NCBI GenBank assembly: GCA_022225965.2
Contig: JAKJXP020000127.1
Location: 49,189-113,188 of the forward strand
Source of the DNA: Diatrype stigma
Lineage: Eukaryota > Ascomycota > Sordariomycetes > Xylariales > Diatrypaceae
DNA: 64,000 nucleotides
Direction of reading: 5' to 3'
Shown here: piece after piece, positions 45,987 to 55,953 of the stretch
How the letters are laid out: every line of letters starts with the position of its first letter
Numbering within the stretch: the stretch's first letter is position 1
Made by a program: the position numbers and the translations under genes
The notes under the pieces: model-generated
Database searches by the model: none
What the model was told of the DNA's origin: nothing
What the model saw: the letters and a program-made list of their open reading frames with translations, nothing else

Positions 45987-47984
45987 CCGGGAACGCGAAC
46001 GCTGCCTGCTTATGTCCTATGTCCTGTTTCTAATCTGTCCCATCCTTTAATGTTGCTCTCATCTCCTGCATGTTCAGCAATGGCACACATACAAATGCCA
46101 TCATGGGGCTTTACCGCCTTTTTGCGCTCTTGCTACGCATGGTTGGGCACACTAAGTACATACATATCTATGAATCTCGTCCCGCGATCGTGGTGATCTT
46201 AGCAACGGGGTCTTATAGGCCAGCAGATCAACATAATACACAATCATACAACGAAGTGAACACTCCTTCTATTCATGTACGGCATATGAACGGCTACTTG
46301 TTACTTAGTCCATTCGTTATAAATGTTCAACTGCGTAATACGTCGTCAGGTGGCAACCTGAAAAAAACATTGAAATGACAGCTCGGGTACTAGGCCCCTC
46401 GGGCGAGGAAGAAAAAAAATTTCGATGAGAAAGAAAAAAAAAAGTTCAAAAGAAGAAAAGGCCCGGGATAGTCTCTTCCTTTTCGGTGTTAGAGTAGCGG
46501 GAAGCGGGCCCCTGGTTTGCTGTTCTGGCCAATCCAGCCACCCCGTTTGTCAATTCTAAAACTTTAGCCCAGTAACTTCCCACTCGGATCTAACAGATGC
46601 CTGCAAATCTCCAAGGGTCCATCCCTGTTCTCCACTCCATTGGGAGGGTGGGCATCCCTGTACAGGCAGAAGCGCTAGACCAGGTATGATCCATCTACGT
46701 ACAACGAACCGATCCCAACAAGTACCCCGCAGCTGCGATCAGTAGGGAAAAGTACGCCCGGAGCACTCGCAACCAACGGGCAAACTGGTCGAACGATAAT
46801 TTTCTTCTTCTCTGTTCAGATCCTTGTTCAGTCACCAAAATCTACTATTAGCAAGCGTCTGTTTGGCAGCCTGGCTGTCTCGATGTCTGGTTTATTGTTA
46901 TCTGTCTGGCTGGTCTGGTAAGGGTAAGGGTCTCCCCATCTCTTCGCTGCGCTGCGCTGCCTTGCAGTTGCAGCTGCAGCCTGACTGCCATTTTCGTGGT
47001 GGTGATCTGCCCCAAAATTATTTCATCTCCATTCTCCATAGAAATTAGTTACCAGTGGGATCGGATTGATTGGTGTCGTGACATGATGCGTTTTCTGGTG
47101 TTCGCCCTCTGGCCCCTGCGTCCCCTGCTCCCCAGATGGCAGACATCCATCGACAGGGAAAAAACCATGCAAGTGGAGGTTTGCTGAGGTCCCTCGAGAT
47201 CTTGTATCTTCGCCATCTTCGTCTATATACCTCATTCATTGATACCAGGCCCAGGCTGCGTAGGCAGGTAGGCCAATGTTAAATGCCGATAGGTGTATGC
47301 CTGTATGCCTCGGCATGTAGGTACCAACGCAGATGTATGGCTGTCATCGATTCATACCTGCAAATCTAAAACTTCCAAGGTTCTGGTACATACCGAAATA
47401 GCCGCACCGAAGGTATTTACAAGTAGCTCTAAAGTCTAGTTACAGTGGCCGGTAGCCAGTAGCTCCGGAAAACAGGGCCCCTCCGTGTGTCCCTTCAAGC
47501 AGTCTACCTAGGCAGGTACTTTGTCTGCCCTTCCTGCCATAGTATTCTTGCGTGTAACCCTTCGCCTCCTCCCTGGGAATAGCTGGTTATCAGGTTAGGC
47601 TGCGGCTGCTGCAGACTCCAAGACCCTTTGACCAGTGTCACCCAAGCTCGAGCTCTAGCTAGTGAGGGTATGTTCTGCGTGCCCAAGTGTTCAGGAACGG
47701 AGGGGAAGGCAATCCTCCTCCACCGCCTTTCGTCTCTTCCCACGCGGACATCCTCCAGCGTAGCAGCGTAGGAACAACAGTAACATAACACAACAATACC
47801 TTGGAACACACCCTAGGAACATATACATACCTGCCTACGTGCCTACATGCTCCTGGTGCGCTACCGCGCGCTACTAGAACGACCCTAGATATACACATGT
47901 AATAGGACCCACCAAACAGCATCATCCGTTCCGCATGTACCGCCTAGAGCTACAGTAGTCGCCATGCTACAGTGATGCTACCGT

Positions 47985-48040
47985 ATGCCATGCCATGCCA
48001 TGCCCTGCTATGCCCTGCTATGCCCTGCTATGCCATGCCA
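47985..48040. repeat. TGCCATGC / TATGCCCTGC tandem repeats
   Basis: Tandem 5-bp TGCCA units followed by three 10-bp TGCCCTGCTA units and a return to TGCCA units. Confidence 0.9.
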
Positions 48041-48409
48041 CCGCCCACCGTCCCCCCATCGACCGTCGACCACCGGCCGTAGACTGACTTCCTTGACCAT
48101 CAACTTTCCTCCGCCGCCTTGCTTCCCCTACATACGTCTCACACACATGCACACATACACACATACACACATCATCTCTGCTCATTGCCTACCTGGGCAT
48201 CTACATATACACGATAGACTAAACTGGAACTGCGTGGCGTCATTTATACTCGATTAATGAGTTCATAATAATAAGACAAGACAACCAACCATCCAACCAA
48301 CCAACCCGGTGCCAGTGGTGCTTAATAGTACATCTTATCTTTCCCATCTGCTACCCACTGCCCACCGTCCACCGCCCACCTCGCGCCTGATCACCTCCCA
48401 CCTGTCGTC

Positions 48410-49650
48410 ATGCCGTACAACACCCGCCGGAAGTCGCTGTCTCTGTCCTCGCTCGGCATACATGTTCCCTCCAGCCATCCGCGCTCTTCGAACCGAGCTT
48501 CAGCAGCAAACAGCAACAGAATGCCGAGTCCTAGAACAGCTTCAGAAAGCTCCCCAGCGGAGCACCCAAACAAGAAGGTCAAACGGTCTCATACCCCGAC
48601 AAAGTTTGATCGCACTCCGCCGCCCTCACCGGGCGTCCAAACCTCCATCGAGACGGACGAGGCCGAGTCCAGCAGGACTAAGACAATAGATTTCGAGGGC
48701 ATCAACGACGAGATTGTTCAAGCTGTGATTGTGCGACTGCAGGAGACCGACAACCGCCCTCATCTTGTCAAGGAGCTATCGACGGTCCTGATAGATCAAC
48801 TAAAAATAGTACAACAGTAGGCCTTCCCATTCCATTGCACCCGCGATCTTGAAGGGCACGCGCACTAACTTCCAGGACTAGATCCGCAAATCCGTGCGCC
48901 ATCATTTCATCTCGACTCGCAGGTTACCTGAAGCGATCAGGCTGGTCCGCCGTTGCGCCCTGTCCCCTCGCGAAGGAGCTCGAGACGATTCACCCCAGGC
49001 GCACGTACTTCTACCTCACCACGTGCCCTCACCAGCCCCTGCCCGACCCCTCCACCGCCCCATCAAATCTGCGCGATGAGCTAGTCACGCCATCCCTGTC
49101 GAGCTCGGGCTCGACGACAGAGGATGCCGAGGGCGATCGCAGAAGAGAGCTCAGCCTCTCTCCCGAGATCGACCTCTCGTCGCCGGAATTCGAGGACGCC
49201 GAGGAGGACATCCCCATGCCCGGCACGCCAATGGGCTCGGCGTCCGGCCGCCACCAATCGCTCAGCAGCATGTCGCACATCCAGCGGGGCGGCGGGGAGC
49301 CTCCGCTAGAGAAGGACGAGAAGGAGTTCACGCAGACGGCCGACGGGCTGCAGAAACGGAAAATGAGTGGGGGTCTGCTGTCCGCCGCGCCCGTCGATCA
49401 GGTCCTCCTAGACGACGGGCTGCAGAACGAGCTGCTGTTCGGCGAGCACAACAGAAACCTCGCCCCGACTTTCTACCCCTACATGAGCTTCATGACGAGT
49501 CCAGCCATGCGCCCCAGCATCATGCCGCCGCCGCCTAAGAGGGACGTCGAGGCGGAGAGCTGGACCAAGCTGGACGCTATGCTCGAATGGGATAGAAGCC
49601 CCGAGACGGTCGAGCTGGACGAGCTCGACGGCCTGCTCAATGGCTTCTAG
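48410..49650 (+). CDS. GDS1-like winged-helix domain protein
   Basis: Two exons, 48410-48816 and 48876-49650, give 393 aa. The acceptor could instead be 9 nt... AG at 48881, altering two residues at the junction, since both keep the frame. A disordered basic/Ser-Pro N-terminus contains a KKVKRS nuclear-localisation-like motif. A helical segment, FEGINDEIVQAVIVRLQETD, leads into NPCAIISSRLAGYLKRSGWS-AVAPCPLAKELETIHPRRTYFYLT, which looks like the winged-helix domain of fungal GDS1-like proteins. The remaining 200 residues are acidic and disordered, with FYPYMSFMTSP and a terminal ELDELDGLLNGF. Yeast Gds1 is implicated in respiratory growth. Here a nuclear regulatory role is inferred only from the domain and the NLS-like motif. 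Confidence 0.72.
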
Positions 49651-50672
49651 ATCGCTTGCAGACTGAAGGAAATATGCTGCAAGGTATCGATCGTATCTTT
49701 TGCTAATTGTGGCATTTCCTTGTAATTGTGTACGATTTGGGAAAGAAGAGATGTTTTTGATGTACGAAGCACAGGAGATTTTGATTGATTGATGCGCGGA
49801 ATGCCTCGTTATGACGGAGTTTGATTGGCGGGCGTCGGTATCGGCGTCTTTTCTGGAGGGTTTTCACCAAAAAACGGGTCTGCTTTCTCTGGCTGCATTG
49901 GGGAGGGGTCCAGGTCTTTGCGTCTCTGCGTCTTCGCTGCTGCTGCTGCGTCTCTGCGCTCCATAAGTGAGCCGCTTTTCCTCTACTAGACCATCGAGTC
50001 TTCTTTCTCATCTAGACCTACCGACCTACCACCTTGGTAATCTACCCGGTTGGCTGGCCGCAGACTCGGAACCAGTGAAATCAGGAACGGCCCGTCGGAA
50101 GGCAAAAAAGGCGTTTCGCAATTGGGGGAGATCCCTTTTTGCTTTTTCAAGACCCTCACCCCCAAAAATGGGGGTAGATTACGAAGAGTTGGGGAACATA
50201 GGTACCTCCATCATACCAACAACAACAAGACGGCCTTGGGTTTTTAGATAGAGAAAAGAGACTTTTGTGTACGTTACGTTTGGAGTATCGTTCAGGACGG
50301 CAACAAAAGCGCATTCAAGTCGATTTTAGTCGGCATGCATTGGGGCGGAAGAGAACACCTCTTGAAGTAGAAACGAAACAATGGAAGGAAATCTCCGTTC
50401 AGAAATTCTAAAGAGTTGCATTTTATTTGCTATTTCGCCTTGAAACCGTGCCTGTGCTTCTAAAAGTATGCTAATGTCTGAAGAATTTGTAAAATGTGGT
50501 GAAATGTATTCTTTTTATTTTGCCTTTCATGTAATGTAGGTGCCATGACTGCGAACATGATCGTCATTCAAGACATATAACGTGCTATATAATCTCGAGT
50601 ATGTATATACAAAGTTGTGCCGAAGGTGATACGGTGTTGCTTCCGACACCTCTACTGCGCGCTAGCTACAGT
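49651..50672. other. Convergent intergenic region between GDS1-like and OMS1-like genes
   Basis: About 1 kb holding two 3' flanks. It has A/T-rich stretches near 50380-50560 and a GCTGCTGC repeat near 49935. No gene is supported. Confidence 0.55.
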
Positions 50673-51334
50673 TCAAGAGTCCTTTGGCTCTGGGGGGTTT
50701 TTGGTCGCACCTAGAAGAGAGCCAAATCCAAACCAACCACCCGACTTCTGCTGTTGTTGCGGTGGTCTCTCTACCTTTTTGTTGTTACTCTCATCGCCCG
50801 ATCTTTTCCCACCAGCAGCAGCAATGGCCTCCTTTCCTGCCGTCCCCGTGACCCGGAGCTCGACCCAGATGTGCGTGCCGAAGGTGAGCCAGCCGGGGCG
50901 CTCGAGGCGGACGACCTCGAGCCCGGGGACGCTGCGCGCCGCGCCGCGCACGACGTCCTCGATGTCGCGGTTCCACCAGCACCCGAAGCGCTCGAAGTGG
51001 CCGCGGGCGCCCCGGTCCAGCAGCCCGTTGACCAGCTCCCACCAGCTGCTGCGCCCGTGCTCCAGCAGCAGGATACGCCCCGTCTCCGGCCGCAGCGCCG
51101 CCGCCATGCTCGCCAGCAGTCGCGTCGGGTCCCGCACGCTGCAGAGGCCGAACGTCTGGATGATCGTGTCGTACTTCGTCTCGTTCTCGTTGCTGCTGCT
51201 GCCTTTTGCGTTTGCGCTTGCTGCTGCGATTGGAGGGGGCGGTGGTGGGAGGGTAAATTGCGCGTCGTATGCTAGGACGCGGATCTTGTCGCCCAGAAGC
51301 GATACGCGAGCGTTACCGTCGTCATTCTTACCAT

Positions 51335-51365
<31 letters not shown>

Positions 51366-52319
51366 ATCTTCTTTCTGAGAGGCGAGTTCCTTGAACCGGG
51401 GCCGCTTCGGCAGCGCGTCCGCTACTCCCGGCACCACCTGCCGCATGCGCCGCAACGCGACATCGAGCATCTCTGGCGAGATGTCCAGGCCCGTGTAGCT
51501 GCGCACTAACTTGGCCTCCTCCTCCTCGAGAGCGGCGGCCAGCTTGGAGCGGTCATAGCGGACCTCCTCGAGCCTCTGGATGAGGCTTTTCCCTTGTTTT
51601 TGTGTCGTTTCCGCCTCCGCCTCCGCCCCCGCTTCCGCATTCACACCCACATTGTCCTTCTCCCCTTCTTCTGTGGTAGCAGCAGTGGCAGTAGCGATCC
51701 CGTCCCAGTCGTAGAACTCGAGGTTCCGGCCGGTGCCGACGGCGACCTCGAGCACGTGGCCCCGCGCGGCGGCGCCCAGCCGCCTCCGCAGCTTCGTGAT
51801 GCCGAGCCGCCACTCGGACTTGTCCAGGTGCAGGTCGAACTCGACGGGCGACTGGATGGTGGGCCGGCCCGTGGGCGCCTGCGGCTCCTGGCCCGGCTCG
51901 CACCGCACAACGTTCTTCGCCTCCCGCTTCCAGTATATCGCCAGCGACGCCACGAAGTAGCCGATGCAGACCGTCGCGGCGCCGCTGGCGAACAGCGCAA
52001 ACCACCGGGTCCGGAGCAGCTCCGATACTGGCTGGGCTTCGTTGATACTGTTATTAGCTGACGACGACGACGAGCTGCTGCTGCTGCTGCTGCCGCCGCC
52101 GCCGCCAGGGGGTGCCGGCGGCGGCTTGTAGGCTAGTGGCTTGTGGGTATTAGGCCGCGCTGGCTGCCGCGGCGGTTTGTTAGGCCTGTTAGACGAGGAG
52201 GAGGAGGAGGAGGGTGAGGAGGCATACGCCCTACGACAAGCCCGGCTGGCACCATTGCTGGGGCCTCCACACTGGCGCGCCGGGACGGCTCTTCCTAGCC
52301 TCGTAAGATGACGATGCAT
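50673..52319 (-). CDS. OMS1: OMS1-like mitochondrial methyltransferase
   Basis: Single frame of 548 aa from ATG 52319; an in-frame ATG at 52343 would add eight residues. Oms1 is a mitochondrial inner-membrane protein with a class I S-adenosylmethionine fold; in yeast its overexpression suppresses a defect in Oxa1. The N-terminus (MHRHLTRLGRAVPARQ) is a likely presequence, followed by Ser-, Pro- and Gly-rich low complexity and one TM helix (ALFASGAATVCIGYFVASLA). The SAM-binding motif I is HVLEVAVGTGRNLEFYDW, motif II includes YTGLDISPEMLDVALRRMR, and DTIIQTFGLCSVRDP with RILLLEHGRSSWWELVN completes the fold. Two serine tracts encoded by AGC repeats and a Glu/Ala insert (about residues 210-240) interrupt the domain between motifs I and II. 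Substrate unknown. Confidence 0.85.
51338..51365. repeat. In-frame (CTG)n encoding poly-Ser in the OMS1-like gene
   Basis: CTG repeat on the plus strand reads as AGC (Ser) codons in the minus-strand gene. Confidence 0.9.
52061..52107. repeat. In-frame GAC/CTG/CCG triplet repeats in the OMS1-like gene
   Basis: Adjacent GAC, CTG and CCG triplet runs encode Ser and Gly tracts before the TM helix. Confidence 0.9.
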
Positions 52320-52343
52320 AATGATATGGGATTGCATCACCAC

Positions 52344-53442
52344 AATGCCCTGTCTAATTCCAGATGCCTCCTGCTATCGCGTGATAAGCGAAATAGATGG
52401 GCGCGGGCACTCGCTCGTGGGTTCCAGGGCCACAGGCGCTGCTACGGATTCCAACCTAATAGGCCAATGGGATCCCCTGACCTGCATACGTAATGGTACA
52501 TGAACTGACAGAAAAGGGGGATCCAAGCTCCAAAAAACGAACCGGCAAGCCTACCGATCCATGACAGAAAAAAGCGATGGTGGCTACTGTAGGGCGTAGT
52601 ATGCGTGGTTAGATCGCGGTGATCTGCCTTCGGAAGCTCTCCCCTGGATTCCAACTCCTTGATCCGGGAGTGATACCGAGTCAGTGAGCAGCTGCTAGTA
52701 TCAATAGTCCGGCTTGGATCTCGGGATCTCAGGCCTGTCAGTGTATGATGTACCCGCGGGGCCAGGTGAGGGATAGAAGTACAGACGAGTTGGAGGATGT
52801 TCGTCTGATATGGGGTTGGTGACGCAGGAATGACGGGATGTGACTGCAGATCTGATAGGAGCAGATAAAGTATTTTCGGTGGAGACGTTGGAGCTCTATC
52901 TAGTGCCTTACGTAAGAGCTTGCAGGCTGACACCCGCCATGCAGGGCACACACGGGCGCACACAGTGAGAGATATTGGAAAGACTGTGGGGGATGTCAGG
53001 CACTGTATGTCTCGTACCTGCATAGCCGGCATATGTAGTTAGTGAGTCTAGCGGGGTTACAAGCGTCTTAACCTAATCCTGGGCAGCGCTGGGGAAGGTA
53101 CAAGTGAGCTGAGCTAATCTTCAAGGTCCAAGGCAGCTGCAAGGTTACCAACGTGAGCGGGCGAGCGAGTGAGTGACGCAAGGGTAGGAAGGCACGAGCT
53201 TCGACGCGCTATTCTGACAGTTCAGTTGCGACGCGACACGCAAATGAAGCCTCAACTGAAGCCTCAACCTTGAAGTCGGCAGGTGCGCCTGAGTACGAGC
53301 ACGAGGATCGGAATAATCGGGATGATCAAGATTGTCACTCTCACTCTCACTCATTCTCAATCTCAATCAACACCCCGTTTTGATGTTAGAACTGGATGGA
53401 TAGACGAACCCTGATCCAATCATCTCTTTACTATCATTCGAT
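52344..53442. other. Divergent promoter region of OMS1-like and IMPACT-domain genes
   Basis: About 1.1 kb. A 196-codon minus-strand frame (52442-53032) runs through it but has no recognisable domain and lies where the OMS1 promoter is expected, so it is not called. TCACTC-type repeats occur near 53335-53370. Confidence 0.5.
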
Positions 53443-55198
53443 ATGGCATCGCAGCAGGATCTCCAAGAGCTTCTTCGGCTCTTGACAGTAGGACGAGTTC
53501 CGATCAAAGATGCGATGACCAGAGTTAAGGCATTGCAGTCTAACAATCTCAAGAGGTAAATCATATCGTCTCGCTCATATGGTTCTCGTGTGAGGTTTGT
53601 TTGAAATACAAAGCAGGATGGTTAAATGATTCAGCATCCAACAGATAGCTGAGGCTCCCCTATCCTCAGTTGAGTCGGCCATCAAGGATGCAAAAGCCGC
53701 TAGAACACTGCATAACGCATGCAAGGCCCGGATCAAGCAGGCGAACAGCGGTATTCAGGGCCCTTCATCTACGGCTAAGAGACCAGGTGCCGAGCAATCT
53801 GCACCTGGCGATGCGAAGCGCTCCAGGATATCGGACCTCGAAGCTGGTGGACTGGGGGGCTTAGAGCCCGTCTCGCCACAGGAACATGAAGCTTCGCTCG
53901 ACATACCCGTAGAGACGGATGAGCAGATTATCCAGGCCACCACACTGGTAACAAACCGCGCACCGCTCGTCCTAGCTTTTGCCGTCGAGCTTCTGCGCCA
54001 TACCATGCCTGAGCAGCCCCCTTCCGGCCGGTTGAGCTTGGCGCAAGCTGTAGTCAGCGCGAATTCGAGAAGCAAGGCTGTCTCGATTGGCCTAGAAAAA
54101 GGGTCGAGTGCCGAACAAGAAGGCTGGGGTCACGGCCAGCCGAAAGTCAAGGTCATGGGAAGAGAGGTCAGCGTCTTGAAACGAAGTGGTTATACGTGGA
54201 AGGAGGAAGAGGATGTGAAGACAGAGCAGAGACAGGAGACCATAGACAGCAGCCTCACGTCTAAACCTGTGGAAGCGGGCAGTGTTGCTAAAACACAGTC
54301 ATGGTCGGCTAGTCAGCCGGTGACGCTGAAGAAATCTACCTTCGTCGTTCGAGCAATACACATCAGCCAACCCTCACAGCGGCAGTCTCTTCTCCAGTCG
54401 CTTTTCACCGATGTTCCATCTCTACAGACCGCAAGTCACAATGCCTGGGCCTATCGGGTCAGAGTGCCCACCAACCTGTTCAACGCAACGACGATCAAAG
54501 AAGATTCGTTCGATGATGAAGAAACGGGCGCTGGTAATTTCTTATTGAAGAACATGCGTGAGCTCGATACTGTTGACACCTTAGTTTTGATGACTCGCTG
54601 GTATGGCGGCATCATGCTCGGGCCCGATCGCTGGACAATCATGCAGAAGTGTATGAGGGAAGCCCTGGCAGAACGCTTAAGGCTTACTGGAGCTCAGGTC
54701 AGCCTCGGCGGAGAAGCGCTTTGGGGCTTGGATCTTGAAGCGATGAAGAACAAGTCCGCTACTGCTGGCTCAGCATCGCGATCTTACGAGGCTGGCGTCG
54801 TGGGGATGCCTGTCCACAGACCCGAGGCTGCAAAGGCATATCTACTCAAGAGTTTCGCTACTAGGATCGACGACGGTGCTTATGTAGAGGCAAATGGAGA
54901 CAAAGAAGGTCAATCAACTCCCCAGAAGAGCGGGACGTCGATCAAGCCGGCTGCAAAGAAGAAGACGGCAAAGGCTCTGGATGTTGAGAAGCAAGAGAAT
55001 ACTGCGAGGCTGCTAGGCGCCATCCGCCTTCTATACGACAGCTGGGCAGGTCACCTTAGCGCCACTGAGCTGGATCGACGAGCCTGGAGCTGGTATGCGA
55101 CCGTGAGACCTGAAGTCGAGGAGGGCCCAGCAGGATGGGGAGCAAAAGGTCGACTGAATTTATCTGATATTCTGGATTTGAGGCGTAAGGAAGGGTGA
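53443..55198 (+). CDS. UPF0029 (IMPACT/YIH1-type) domain protein with unusual N-terminus
   Basis: Two exons, 53443-53555 and 53635-55198, give 558 aa. The UPF0029 domain spans about residues 265-385: KKSTFVVRAIHIS, SHNAWAYRVRVP, DDEETGAGNFLL and the hallmark VLMTRWYGGIMLGPDRW. In Yih1/IMPACT this domain follows an RWD domain, and the protein inhibits the eIF2-alpha kinase Gcn2 by competing for Gcn1. No RWD features are visible here. Instead the first 70 residues (VKALQSNNLKSIQQIAEAPL, then DAKAARTLHNACKARI) look helix-hairpin-helix-like. A second conserved-looking region follows (about 125-230) with ATTLVTNRAPLVLAFAVELL and GWGHGQPKVKVMGREVSVL. The C-terminal 150 residues include a Lys-rich stretch and a helical ELDRRAWSWYATVRPEVEEG. 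A Gcn2-related role is therefore uncertain and nucleic-acid binding is possible. Confidence 0.8.
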
Positions 55199-55953
55199 AT
55201 GTTGATACCCCGGTGGCGAGCCCTGAGACTTCGGTAACGAAACACAGGTGGACTGGGCGTCTTACGGATGGCATATCTGCAGATGTAAGGCATAATCATA
55301 GTTTCATAATTGGAGAAGCTGCAGAGAATTGGCTGGCAACACACATCACGGGTGTAACGATCTGCTTTTCACGAGGCTATCTTTTCAAATACCCAGGTCG
55401 AGGGGGGACGCAGAGGGCATTTCTCGGATATCATTGGACTAGCACTGCAACGCGTTATTCGGCCCTGAGTATAAGAAAGAACAGGCATTGACTATACATG
55501 TTTTTGACCGGTTCCATGAATGCCGAAGATAAACTCATCATCTAGGATTGACATTGTTAACAGGGACGCAAGCTACGTAAGATACACAGATCAATAGGGG
55601 TTTTCGGAGGGGTGAAGCACGGTAGAAGCCAAGATTAGCCGCGAGGCAAGACACGACCGTCTAGGCCGTCTATATATTGATACATGTGCGATAAGGTACA
55701 GAGATAGGCAGCTACCTGGCTCAGCCGTCAGCTAGCGGTGTAGCACAATCTCAAAGAGCTAAAATACAAGGTGAAGGTCATCATCCCTTTCACTAGGCAG
55801 CGTGACGCCCTTCCTGCCTCCCCGACATCCAAGCGGCATTGCTTCATAATCGTTAAAGTACGCCACACCCCTTTTTTAGTTCCTGCCTAATACGATATGC
55901 AAAGTCCTTCTGTCGAGTATTGAGAGTCTATAGTCATGCAAACGTCTACGTCA
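55199..55953. other. Convergent intergenic region between IMPACT-domain gene and NOT1
   Basis: About 0.75 kb of 3' flanks. A 98-codon plus-strand frame that starts on the preceding gene's stop is of random composition and is not called. Confidence 0.55.

Larger units (their letters stand above)
43998..48409. other. Long gene-poor region between antiporter and GDS1-like gene
   Basis: About 4.4 kb with no supported gene. It contains a UUCG-loop hairpin at 44573-44594, a CT/TTTC-rich tract near 44830-44950, a CCA repeat at 45919-45986, TGCCATGC/TGCCCTGCTA repeats at 47985-48040 and CACACATA repeats near 48140-48170. Open frames such as 44590-45012 and 46070-46378 are low-complexity or lack family features. 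Confidence 0.5.

Noticed and set aside
52442..53032. 196-codon minus-strand open frame between OMS1-like and IMPACT-domain genes
   Set aside because: No recognisable domain, no coding-type codon bias, and it occupies the expected OMS1 promoter.
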